5,787 bases of DNA from Lachnospiraceae bacterium (GTDB taxonomy: Bacteria; Bacillota; Clostridia; Lachnospirales; Lachnospiraceae), in the NCBI GenBank assembly GCA_003542935.1, contig DPJQ01000041.1:723-6509 (forward strand), read 5' to 3'. Of the stretch, positions 1-5,787 are shown in pieces. Every line of letters begins with the position of its first letter. Position 1 is the stretch's first letter. Position numbers and translations under genes: made by a program. The notes under the pieces were generated by a model, which saw only the letters and a program-made list of their open reading frames with translations, did not search any database and had not been told where the DNA came from.

Positions 1-510
1 GCAGGAACGGCTCTTTAGGCTGATCGCCAGAAGCTTGGCCGGCGCCTTGCCCACGGTGTCCATGATGTTCGACGAGAAAATCGCATCCATACCGGTCGCC
101 TTTTTGTAAAGGGCGATTTCCGGGTCATCATATTCGCAGACAACATGCGTATCGGTGTAGGATTGAATATGCACATTGTATTGATGGGCAAGATCAAAGA
201 CGCCCCGGGCGATATCCATGGGAACCGTTTTCCGGAACAAATAGCGCTTCTCATCGCAATCATAAACGGCATTTCCGTTGGTGGAAATAAGAAACATTCC
301 GGGCAGGGACAAACCGATGCGGTCGATCGCCTTCTGAACGCTGCTCTGCGTCCTGCCGGAACTCAACACAAGGCGGTTGCCGCGTTGTACAAGCCTGTAA
401 AGCAGGTCCTTTAAATAAGGAGACACTTCTTTATCGACAGTAAACAGCGTGCCGTCCATATCCGTAAATAAGATCTTATGGCCGTCCACAGGACGGATTG
501 TTTCAGACAT
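1..510 (-). CDS. Cof-type HAD-superfamily phosphatase, C-terminus missing at window edge
   Basis: This is the N-terminal 170 residues of a cytosolic HAD hydrolase, open to the left edge with no stop. HAD motif I is DMDGT at residues 17-21, with D17 as the expected nucleophile and D19 as the general acid/base. Motif II is the SSGR stretch at 50-53. The segment STNGN at 76-80 matches the 'NGA' region that follows motif II in the Cof/YidA (IIB cap) subfamily. Full-length members are usually about 260-290 residues, so the motif III lysine and the motif IV acidic residues lie outside the window. Such enzymes remove phosphate from sugar phosphates or cofactors such as flavin and pyridoxal phosphates; the substrate cannot be told here. 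The ATG at 510 is chosen because AAGGAG lies 7 nt upstream. The start overlaps the end of the PHP gene by 8 nt, which suggests translational coupling. Family assignment is firm; function is not. Confidence 0.9.
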   Translation of the reverse strand, partial: MSETIRPVDGHKILFTDMDGTLFTVDKEVSPYLKDLLYRLVQRGNRLVLSSGRTQSSVQKAIDRIGLSLPGMFLISTNGNAVYDCDEKRYLFRKTVPMDIARGVFDLAHQYNVHIQSYTDTHVVCEYDDPEIALYKKATGMDAIFSSNIMDTVGKAPAKLLAISLKSRSC

Positions 511-1369
511 GGAACAGCTCCTTTCTTTTGTCTTTCAGGGCGAGCAGGATATCCTCCGGAATGAACAGCTTTCCATAGCCCGTTCCCATTTCCAGCTTCG
601 GTTTGCTTTTTCCGTGAAAATCCGAGCCGCCGGAAATGAGCAGGTCAAATTGCGCGGCAAGGCGGCGCATCTGGCGTTCCTCACCGGCGCTGTAAGTGGA
701 GTAAATGGCTTCAATGCCTGTAAGACCGGCATTCTTGAGCGTGCGGACCAGCTTCTTAAGCTCATCCTGTCCCATATGGTAGAGAGTGGGGTGTGCCAGG
801 ACCGGAATTCCCTTCACTTCCAGAATGAGGGATACGGCGTCTGCGGGAGATATTTTTTCCCGGGGAAGGTAATATTTCGTATGGTCGCCCAGATACCGGT
901 CAAAGGCTTCCGGCATGCTCCGGACATAGCCGTGCTCATACAGATATCGGGAATAATGGCTGCGGGTGATGACGGAACCGGGGAAGGCTTCCAGCAGCTT
1001 TTCGTAGCTGATGTCAATGCCGTCCTCCTGTAAGCGCCCGCACATCTTCCTGTTGCGTTCGATGCGGGATTCCACGAATCTGTGAAGGTGTTCCTGGAAA
1101 GCGGGGGCATCCTCATCGATGAAAAGCCCCAGGATGTGAATATCCTTTCCCTGATATTCCGTGGAAAATTCGATGCCCGGGATCACTTCGATCCCGCGCT
1201 TTTTTCCTGCTGCAACGGCTTCCTTTAAGCCTGCGGTGGTATCATGGTCGGTCAGGGCAAAGGCGCATAGCCCTTTGCCCGCCGCCATCTCCACAAGTGC
1301 CGAAGGGGAGAAGCTTCCGTCGGATTTGTCGGAATGTACATGTAAGTCTACGGTTCTTGCATCAGTCAT
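503..1369 (-). CDS. PHP-domain metal-dependent phosphoesterase (TrpH/YciV type)
   Basis: A 288-residue PHP-family protein, typical in length for the COG0613 group. Metal-ligand motifs are in order: DLHVHS at residues 8-13, SDG at 16-18, TDHD at 40-43, E67 in PGIEFS, H78, the RSH motif at 136-138, AHP at 192-194 (H193), and GGSDFHG at 247-253 (D250, H252). All the expected histidines and acidic residues are present, so a trinuclear-metal phosphoesterase is likely. Characterised relatives hydrolyse nucleoside 3',5'-bisphosphates or trim RNA 5' ends. No signal peptide is seen, so it should act in the cytosol. The ATG at 1369 is preferred: it follows the ABC-F stop by 1 nt and puts the first motif at residue 8. 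The nearest AGG (1382-1384) is 12 nt away, which is long, so reinitiation after ABC-F is likely. An ATG at 1381 has no spacing from that AGG. An ATG at 1429 would run deep into ABC-F. Confidence 0.93.
   Translation of the reverse strand: MTDARTVDLHVHSDKSDGSFSPSALVEMAAGKGLCAFALTDHDTTAGLKEAVAAGKKRGIEVIPGIEFSTEYQGKDIHILGLFIDEDAPAFQEHLHRFVESRIERNRKMCGRLQEDGIDISYEKLLEAFPGSVITRSHYSRYLYEHGYVRSMPEAFDRYLGDHTKYYLPREKISPADAVSLILEVKGIPVLAHPTLYHMGQDELKKLVRTLKNAGLTGIEAIYSTYSAGEERQMRRLAAQFDLLISGGSDFHGKSKPKLEMGTGYGKLFIPEDILLALKDKRKELFHV
518..523 (-). promoter_or_regulatory. Ribosome binding site of the HAD phosphatase gene
   Basis: AAGGAG on the minus strand sits 7 nt upstream of the ATG at 510. It lies inside the Lys-Glu codons near the end of the PHP gene. 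It fixes the HAD start and means ribosomes finishing the PHP gene pass directly over the initiation site. Confidence 0.85.
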
Positions 1370-1370
1370 A

Positions 1371-3008
1371 TTACAGGTCATCCTCTTCTCTGTTTGCGGT
1401 ATATACCGTACGCTTTCTCGCCATTTCATCGTTTGCCAGGTATTCGTCGTAGGTCGTGATTTTGTCGATCAGGGTGCCGTCCGGCAAAATTTCCATGATG
1501 CGGTTGGCACAGGTCTGTACGAACTGGTGATCATGGCAGGAAAACAGCGCGACGCCCGGGAATTTGATCAGCCCGTTATTCAGCGCGGTGATGGCTTCCA
1601 TGTCCAGATGATTCGTGGGTTCATCCAGAATGAGGCAGTTTGAGCCGGAGATCATCATTTTGGAAAGCAGGCAGCGCACCTTCTCGCCGCCGGAGAGCAC
1701 CCGCACTTTTTTTACGCCGTCTTCACCCGCAAAGAGCATGCGTCCCAAAAAGCCGCGTACATAGGTTGCATCCTTGACGGGGGAGTAGCCGGTCAGCCAG
1801 TCCGCTATGGTGTAGTCATTGTCGAATTCGCTGGCAGGATCCTTGGGGAAGTATGCCTGGGAGGTGGTGACGCCCCATTTGTAGCTGCCCTCGTCCGGCT
1901 CCAGCTCTCCGACCAGAATCTGGAACAAAGTGGTCTTTGCCAGTTCGTTGCCGCCCACAAAGGCAATTTTGTCATCATGGCCGACGATGAAGGAAATATG
2001 ATCCAGGACCTTTATGCCGTTTACGGTCTTGCTTAAATCGGTGACGGATAAAACCTCGTTGCCGATTTCCCGGTCGGGGCGGAAATCAATATAGGGATAT
2101 TTCCGGCTGGACGGCTTGATCTCATCCAGCTGAATTTTCTCCAGAGCCCTTTTACGGGAAGTTGCCTGTTTGGATTTGGAGGCATTGGCAGAGAAACGGG
2201 AGATAAACTCCTGCAGCTCTTTGATCTTCTCTTCCTTCTTGCGGTTAGCCTCCTTCATCTGGCGGATCAGAAGCTGGCTGGACTCATACCAGAAGTCATA
2301 ATTGCCCGCATAGAGCTGGATCTTGCCGTAATCCACATCCGCCGTCTGGGTACACACTTTATTTAAAAAATAGCGGTCATGGGACACCACGATCACCGTA
2401 TTGTCAAAATTAATCAGAAACTCCTCCAGCCAGTTGATCGCGTCCATATCCAAATGGTTGGTGGGCTCGTCAAGCAACAGGATATCCGGGTTTCCGAAAA
2501 GGGCCTGGGCCAGCAGCACTTTGACCTTCTCGCTTCCCTTCAGATTTGCCATGAGCTCATAGTGCAGCTCCGTGGGAATGCCGAGCCCGTTAAGCAGTGA
2601 CTCCGCGTCCGCCTCGGCCTCCCAGCCATTCATCTCCGCAAACTCGCCCTCCAGCTCACTGGCGCGGATGCCGTCCTCGTCGGTAAAATCCTCCTTGGCG
2701 TAAATGGCTTCTTTCTCTTTCATCACTTCATACAAACGGACATTGCCCATGATCACCGTATCCAGCACGGTGTAGGAATCATACTGAAAATGATCCTGCT
2801 TCAAAAAGGAAAGCCTTTGCCCCGGCGTGATCGTCACATCGCCTTTTGTGGTCTCCAGCTCTCCCGACAAAATTTTCAAAAATGTAGATTTACCGGCCCC
2901 GTTGGCGCCGATAATTCCGTAACAGTTCCCTTCGGTAAACTTAATATTCACATCCTCAAACAGGGCCTTTTTGCCCAACCTGAGTGTAACATTATTTGCA
3001 GCTATCAT
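1371..3008 (-). CDS. ykpA: ABC-F family ATPase, YkpA/YbiT-like (ribosome-associated)
   Basis: A 545-residue soluble protein with two ABC domains and no membrane segments, the ABC-F layout. NBD1 has Walker A GANGAGKS at 34-41, an altered signature LKGSE at 156-160, Walker B with DEPTNHLD at 180-187, and switch H210. A charged helical linker at about 243-303 (Lys/Glu-rich, then ANASKSKQATSRKR) is the tRNA-interaction motif region. NBD2 has an altered Walker A GGNELAKT at 352-359, a canonical LSGGE at 438-442, DEPTNHLD at 462-469 and switch H492. The linker and WGVTTSQAYFPKD (378-390) resemble Bacillus YkpA as I remember it. ABC-F proteins act in the cytosol at the ribosomal E site during translation; YkpA's exact role is not settled. 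The ATG at 3008 has AGAGG 8 nt upstream. The gene has its own promoter and leads the PHP and HAD genes. It lacks the long variable linker extension of many antibiotic-resistance ABC-F proteins, so a resistance role is not favoured. Confidence 0.95.
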   Translation of the reverse strand: MIAANNVTLRLGKKALFEDVNIKFTEGNCYGIIGANGAGKSTFLKILSGELETTKGDVTITPGQRLSFLKQDHFQYDSYTVLDTVIMGNVRLYEVMKEKEAIYAKEDFTDEDGIRASELEGEFAEMNGWEAEADAESLLNGLGIPTELHYELMANLKGSEKVKVLLAQALFGNPDILLLDEPTNHLDMDAINWLEEFLINFDNTVIVVSHDRYFLNKVCTQTADVDYGKIQLYAGNYDFWYESSQLLIRQMKEANRKKEEKIKELQEFISRFSANASKSKQATSRKRALEKIQLDEIKPSSRKYPYIDFRPDREIGNEVLSVTDLSKTVNGIKVLDHISFIVGHDDKIAFVGGNELAKTTLFQILVGELEPDEGSYKWGVTTSQAYFPKDPASEFDNDYTIADWLTGYSPVKDATYVRGFLGRMLFAGEDGVKKVRVLSGGEKVRCLLSKMMISGSNCLILDEPTNHLDMEAITALNNGLIKFPGVALFSCHDHQFVQTCANRIMEILPDGTLIDKITTYDEYLANDEMARKRTVYTANREEDDL

Positions 3009-3016
3009 ACTTAAAT

Positions 3017-3021
3017 CCTCT
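3017..3021 (-). promoter_or_regulatory. Ribosome binding site of the ABC-F gene
   Basis: AGAGG on the minus strand, 8 nt from the ATG at 3008. It lies in an A/T-rich stretch, 17 nt downstream of the leader hairpin (3039-3069), so it is probably unstructured and accessible. Confidence 0.75.
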
Positions 3022-3038
3022 ATATCTCTTTATTTTTT

Positions 3039-3069
3039 GTTACAGTTCAGCCGGCAGCCAAACTGTAAC
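3039..3069 (-). repeat. Perfect 9-bp inverted repeat forming a hairpin in the ABC-F leader
   Basis: The arms are GTTACAGTT (3039-3047) and AACTGTAAC (3061-3069), with 13 bases between them. In the minus-strand RNA the stem can extend inward by U-G, G-U, G-C and C-G pairs to about 13 pairs with a 5-nt loop. The plus-strand RNA loses the wobble pairs to C/A mismatches. The structure therefore favours the ABC-F transcript. On that strand it is followed by A-rich, not U-rich, sequence, so it is not an intrinsic terminator there. The half-sites are 22 bp centre to centre, so a protein-binding operator is an alternative reading. Confidence 0.7.
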
Positions 3070-3105
3070 GTTTTTACAACATCTTTCCATCCGGTTGCTC
3101 ATTCC

Positions 3106-3133
3106 ATTATACATAAAACCATAGCTTTTTCAA
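3106..3133 (-). promoter_or_regulatory. Sigma-A-type promoter for the abcF-PHP-HAD operon
   Basis: On the minus strand, -35 TTGAAA (3128-3133) matches 5 of 6 consensus bases. It is separated by 16 bp from a perfect -10 TATAAT (3106-3111). Transcription would be expected to begin near 3099, giving a leader of about 90 nt before the ABC-F start. It is the only good promoter seen between genes in this window, and it lies in the only sizeable intergenic gap. The start point is inferred from spacing alone. Confidence 0.75.
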
Positions 3134-3146
3134 GGAAAAATAAGCT
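3123..3146. repeat. Imperfect 24-bp palindrome between cls and the ABC-F promoter
   Basis: Outer arms AGCTT and AAGCT flank an interior where TTT can pair with GAA across one bulged A, leaving a short loop. It begins 4 bp after the cls stop and covers the -35 box. It could be a weak terminator for the ligA-cls transcript, but in that direction only a short, interrupted run of four T follows. It could equally be an operator over the promoter. The A/T-rich arms also make chance plausible. Confidence 0.35.
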
Positions 3147-3150
3147 TTCT

Positions 3151-4749
3151 TCACATCAGGGGCGCAAACAGCTTCAAAATCCATCCCCCCGCCTTCATCC
3201 GAAGACTCTGCTTCCTCGTAAACTGCTCCGTCATCTCCACGGAAAGCTTCAATGTCTCCTCAAAATCCCGCTTCATATCCGTCACTACATCTGCCCCGTA
3301 GAGCAGCACGGCATTCTCAAAATGCAGATACAGACTGCGGTAATCCAGATTGACCGTGCCCACCACGGCGGTAGTGTCATCACTGACAAAGGTCTTTGCA
3401 TGGACAAACCCGGGCAGATATTCGTATATTTTCACTCCCGCCCGCAAAAGCTCCGGATAATGGGTTCTGGCCAGGGCAAAAGCATACGCCTTGTCCGGGA
3501 TATGGGGCAGGATAATCTTTACGTCCACCCCCCTCTTTGCCGCAAAAGTCAAAGCCGTAATCATGTCATGATCCAGAATCAGGTACGGCGTCATAATATG
3601 CACGTAGTCTTTTGCCGTCTGCAAAATGTGGATATACACCAGTTTCCCCACCGGCTCCTGATCCAGCGGGCTGTCGGTATAGGGAATCACATAGCCTGGA
3701 TACTGCACCTCGGGGTGGCGGGGATATACGTCAAGATAGTCCACATAATTATTCTCATACCCTTCCAGATCCCAAAGCTGCAGAAACATAACCGTCAGGC
3801 TGCGCACCGCATCTCCCTTGATCATAATGGCCGTATCTTTCCAGTGCCCGAACCTTTCTTTCTGGTTGACATACTCATCTGCCAGGTTGGTACCGCCCGT
3901 AAAACCCACCTCGCCGTCTATGACCAGTATCTTTCTGTGATCCCGGTTATTCTGGTAAGTACTGAGGGCCGGCTTGATAGGAGAAAATACCTTACACTGG
4001 ATTCCCGCCGCCTCCATCCTGCGGGGATAATCATGGGACAGGGAGGCAAACTGCTGAGTTCCGTCATACATCAGACGCACCTCCACACCTTCCAGCACTT
4101 TGTCCTTCAGAATTTCCAGAACCTGATCCCAGACATTTCCGTGTTCAATGATAAAATATTCCAAAAAAATAAATTTTCTTGCCTCACGGAGCTTTTCCAG
4201 CATAGCGGGAAACCAGTAATCCCCCAGCGGATAATATTCCAGCCCATTATTGCGATACGCCGGAAAACCGTTATTTTGAAGGTAGCCCGCCAGACTTCCG
4301 ATCATCCCGTCCTGTTCCCGGATCTCCTCCAGGATATTCTGATTTTTCGGTATATATTCCCTGGTACGCTCCTGCTGAGCCAGCACCTTTCGGTTCATAA
4401 TGCGGGTGCCAAGCTGTGTCTCCACAAACAGATAGAAGAGCCCGCCCATAATAGGAAATACCAGGGTCATCACAATCCAGGGTAATTTAAACTCCGGCAC
4501 ACCGGGGCGGTTGATGATGATCAGGACGATCCCCACGGCCACTGCCATGTAAAATCCATATACATAGAATACATAGCGCCAAAGTACCAGTCCCAGAAAC
4601 ACAAGAAACAGAGCCTGCAGCGCTACCAGCAGCAGGATCACAGCCGTCCGGCCAAACACCAGCTTGACCACGCCCTTTTTTCCCTTTTGCATCTTTTCCG
4701 AAAGTTCACTCTGCCCGAGATCGGGCAGCTCCGGTTTTATACGATTCAT
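3151..4749 (-). CDS. cls: Cardiolipin synthase (phospholipase D family)
   Basis: A 532-residue membrane protein, slightly longer than the usual 480-510 of bacterial Cls. It joins two phosphatidylglycerol molecules into cardiolipin plus glycerol. A charged N-terminus of about 30 residues precedes hydrophobic segments at about 35-57, 60-79 and 90-109; the last fits the PLD N-terminal domain found in Cls. Two catalytic HKD motifs are intact: H271-K273-D278, followed by GGTN (285-288), and H450-K452-D457, followed by GTVNLD (464-469). The C-terminus LFAPLM resembles the usual Cls ending. The ATG at 4749 has AGGGA 5 nt upstream. ligA ends 17 bp upstream, so cls is probably the second gene of that unit. 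No strong terminator follows. The extra N-terminal hydrophobic segment accounts for the length. A related phosphatidyltransferase of the same fold is possible, but Cls fits best. Confidence 0.94.
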   Translation of the reverse strand: MNRIKPELPDLGQSELSEKMQKGKKGVVKLVFGRTAVILLLVALQALFLVFLGLVLWRYVFYVYGFYMAVAVGIVLIIINRPGVPEFKLPWIVMTLVFPIMGGLFYLFVETQLGTRIMNRKVLAQQERTREYIPKNQNILEEIREQDGMIGSLAGYLQNNGFPAYRNNGLEYYPLGDYWFPAMLEKLREARKFIFLEYFIIEHGNVWDQVLEILKDKVLEGVEVRLMYDGTQQFASLSHDYPRRMEAAGIQCKVFSPIKPALSTYQNNRDHRKILVIDGEVGFTGGTNLADEYVNQKERFGHWKDTAIMIKGDAVRSLTVMFLQLWDLEGYENNYVDYLDVYPRHPEVQYPGYVIPYTDSPLDQEPVGKLVYIHILQTAKDYVHIMTPYLILDHDMITALTFAAKRGVDVKIILPHIPDKAYAFALARTHYPELLRAGVKIYEYLPGFVHAKTFVSDDTTAVVGTVNLDYRSLYLHFENAVLLYGADVVTDMKRDFEETLKLSVEMTEQFTRKQSLRMKAGGWILKLFAPLM

Positions 4750-4754
4750 ACTTT

Positions 4755-4759
4755 TCCCT
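4755..4759 (-). promoter_or_regulatory. Ribosome binding site of cls
   Basis: AGGGA on the minus strand, 5 nt from the ATG at 4749. It lies in the 17-bp gap after ligA, which leaves no room for a separate promoter there and supports co-transcription of ligA and cls. Confidence 0.7.
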
Positions 4760-4766
4760 ACTTTTA

Positions 4767-5787
4767 TTACGGCTGGCCGATCATCTCCAGAAACATATCC
4801 TCGGATAAAATCTCCACCTTGAGTTCTTTCGCTTTACGGTTTTTGGCAGAACCGGAAGTGCGGTCATTATTGATCAGATAATCCGTCTTACCGGTCACAC
4901 TGCCCGTCACTTTTCCTCCCAGGGACTCGATTTGTTCTTTGAGAGCTTTTCGGTTGGCAAAATGCTCCACAGATCCGGTGATCACAAAAGTCTTGCCCGC
5001 CAGAATCTGTTCCCCCGCCCTTGCCTCCGGTTTTTCGATATCCAAAATCTTCAGCAGTCTGGTAAACTCCGACTGATGCTCCTCTTTGGCAAACCATCCG
5101 CAGAAAGTCCCGGCGATCACCCCACCGATACCGTCAATGGCGCTGATCGCTTCCTCCCCTGCATGACGAATCTTTTCCACGTCGTAATCCAGAGCCTCAC
5201 AGATCAGTTTCGCATTGGCCAACCCCACATTGGGGATGCCCAAAGCGTAAATCAGCCGTGGCAGCGTCGTATGCCGGGCCCGCTCCAGGCTTTGCATCAG
5301 CCGTTCAAAGGATTTCTCCCCAAAGCCCTCCATTTCTATGATTTCATCTTGAAACCGCCCCAGATGAAAAATGTCCGCAAATTCATGAATATAGCCTTTG
5401 GCAATAAATTTTTCCAGCGTTGCCTCAGACAAACCTTCTATATTCATAGCATCCCTGCTGACAAAAAGCGTAAAGGACTTGATTTTTTTCGCTTCACATT
5501 CCTCATTGGTACAATAAAGGGACTGTACATCGTTAATTTGCCTGATTTTTGTCCTGCCGCCGCATACTGGGCAAGTCTCCGGTATCTCTACCGTATCGCT
5601 CCCCGTTAGGTTTTCCGCAATCTGGGGAATAATCATATTTGCCTTATAAACCGTAATGGTATCCCCCACCCCTAACTCCAGCCCTTCCAAAATACTTACA
5701 TTGTGAACGCTGGCCCGGCTGACTGTGGTTCCCTCTAATTCCACTGGTTCAAACACAGCTACCGGATTAATCAGCCCTGTTCGGGAA
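4767..5787 (-). CDS. ligA: NAD-dependent DNA ligase LigA, C-terminal half (N-terminus outside window)
   Basis: The frame is open to the right edge and gives 339 residues of an enzyme usually about 650-680 long. LigA seals nicks using NAD+ in replication and repair. The fragment starts in the OB fold at SRTGLINPVAVFEPV, the counterpart of the family's GRTG...PVA stretch. Next come RASVHN and the VGDTITVYKANMIIPQ segment. A Cys4 zinc finger follows at C72, C75, C92 and C97 (fragment numbering), then FVSRDAMNIEGL. Helix-hairpin-helix repeats span about 110-260 (EGFGEKS, ALGIPNVG, IDGIGG), and a BRCT domain ends the protein (263-339, with FVITG and SLGGKVTGSVT). The adenylation domain with the catalytic KxDG lysine lies outside the window. 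The valine GTG at 5756 is not a start, because conserved residues continue upstream of it. The protein ends 17 bp before cls. Identification is secure; whether it is the only ligA in the genome is unknown. Confidence 0.96.
   Translation of the reverse strand, partial: SRTGLINPVAVFEPVELEGTTVSRASVHNVSILEGLELGVGDTITVYKANMIIPQIAENLTGSDTVEIPETCPVCGGRTKIRQINDVQSLYCTNEECEAKKIKSFTLFVSRDAMNIEGLSEATLEKFIAKGYIHEFADIFHLGRFQDEIIEMEGFGEKSFERLMQSLERARHTTLPRLIYALGIPNVGLANAKLICEALDYDVEKIRHAGEEAISAIDGIGGVIAGTFCGWFAKEEHQSEFTRLLKILDIEKPEARAGEQILAGKTFVITGSVEHFANRKALKEQIESLGGKVTGSVTGKTDYLINNDRTSGSAKNRKAKELKVEILSEDMFLEMIGQP

Noticed and set aside
449..1033. Plus-strand ORF of 194 codons opposite the PHP gene
   Set aside because: It overlaps a gene with a complete set of PHP metal motifs and has no recognisable domain of its own.
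1161..1643. Plus-strand ORF of 160 codons
   Set aside because: It spans the PHP/ABC-F junction antisense to both and has no motif or plausible ribosome binding site.
1371..3008. Antibiotic-resistance ABC-F protein
   Set aside because: The motifs and linker fit the YkpA/YbiT housekeeping type, and the neighbours are core genes with no mobile element nearby.
3039..3075. Intrinsic terminator on the plus strand (hairpin followed by TTTTT at 3071-3075)
   Set aside because: No plus-strand gene lies upstream, and the extended stem pairs better in the minus-strand RNA. The T-run is probably part of the A-rich leader.
2971..4485. Long plus-strand ORF of 504 codons antisense to cls
   Set aside because: It lies almost entirely opposite the clear cls reading frame. 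Its translation is rich in His, Gln, Ile and Arg with no recognisable motif, as expected from a shadow frame.
4932..5609. Plus-strand ORF of 225 codons opposite ligA
   Set aside because: It is a shadow of the ligase frame, whose zinc finger, HhH and BRCT features are unambiguous.
4767..5756. Complete short ligase starting at the GTG at 5756
   Set aside because: Conserved LigA residues continue upstream of the GTG to the window edge, so this is an internal valine in a truncated view of a longer gene.
1..5787. CRISPR array, insertion sequence, tRNA or rRNA
   Set aside because: No regularly spaced repeats, transposase motifs, terminal inverted repeats or RNA-gene signatures were seen on either strand.

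Overview
The window holds five protein-coding genes, all on the minus strand. From right to left, which is the direction of transcription, they are: the C-terminal half of an NAD-dependent DNA ligase (ligA, cut by the right edge), a cardiolipin synthase (cls), an ABC-F ATPase of the YkpA/YbiT type, a PHP-domain phosphoesterase, and the N-terminal part of a Cof-type HAD phosphatase (cut by the left edge). There are no RNA genes, mobile elements, CRISPR arrays or gene-free stretches over 300 bases. The largest gap is 142 bp (3009-3150). The protein subfamilies and AGG-type ribosome binding sites suggest a Gram-positive anaerobe of the Clostridia, probably Lachnospiraceae-like. That placement comes from remembered family resemblance, not from a search.

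Layout: ligA and cls are 17 bp apart, and the cls ribosome binding site lies in that gap, so they are probably co-transcribed. After cls comes the 142-bp gap. It holds a strong sigma-A-like promoter reading leftward (-35 TTGAAA, 16-bp spacer, -10 TATAAT), a 24-bp imperfect palindrome over the -35 box, and a leader of about 90 nt. The leader contains a perfect 9-bp inverted repeat that in the minus-strand RNA can extend to 13 pairs. The ABC-F gene follows with its own ribosome binding site. The PHP gene starts 1 nt after the ABC-F stop, and the HAD gene starts inside the last codons of the PHP gene (8-nt overlap). The second unit therefore looks like a translationally coupled abcF-PHP-HAD operon.

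Function: LigA seals nicks in DNA replication and repair, and Cls makes cardiolipin in the membrane. The YkpA-type ABC-F protein probably acts on the ribosome. The PHP and HAD proteins are both metal-dependent phosphoesterases, so their coupling could mean sequential or related dephosphorylation steps, but no substrate can be read from the sequence.

I found no convincing new biological system. The points most worth a second look are the structured ABC-F leader and its possible small leader ORF, and the asymmetric ATP sites of the ABC-F protein: one composite site is canonical, and the other is degenerate in both its Walker A and its signature motif.
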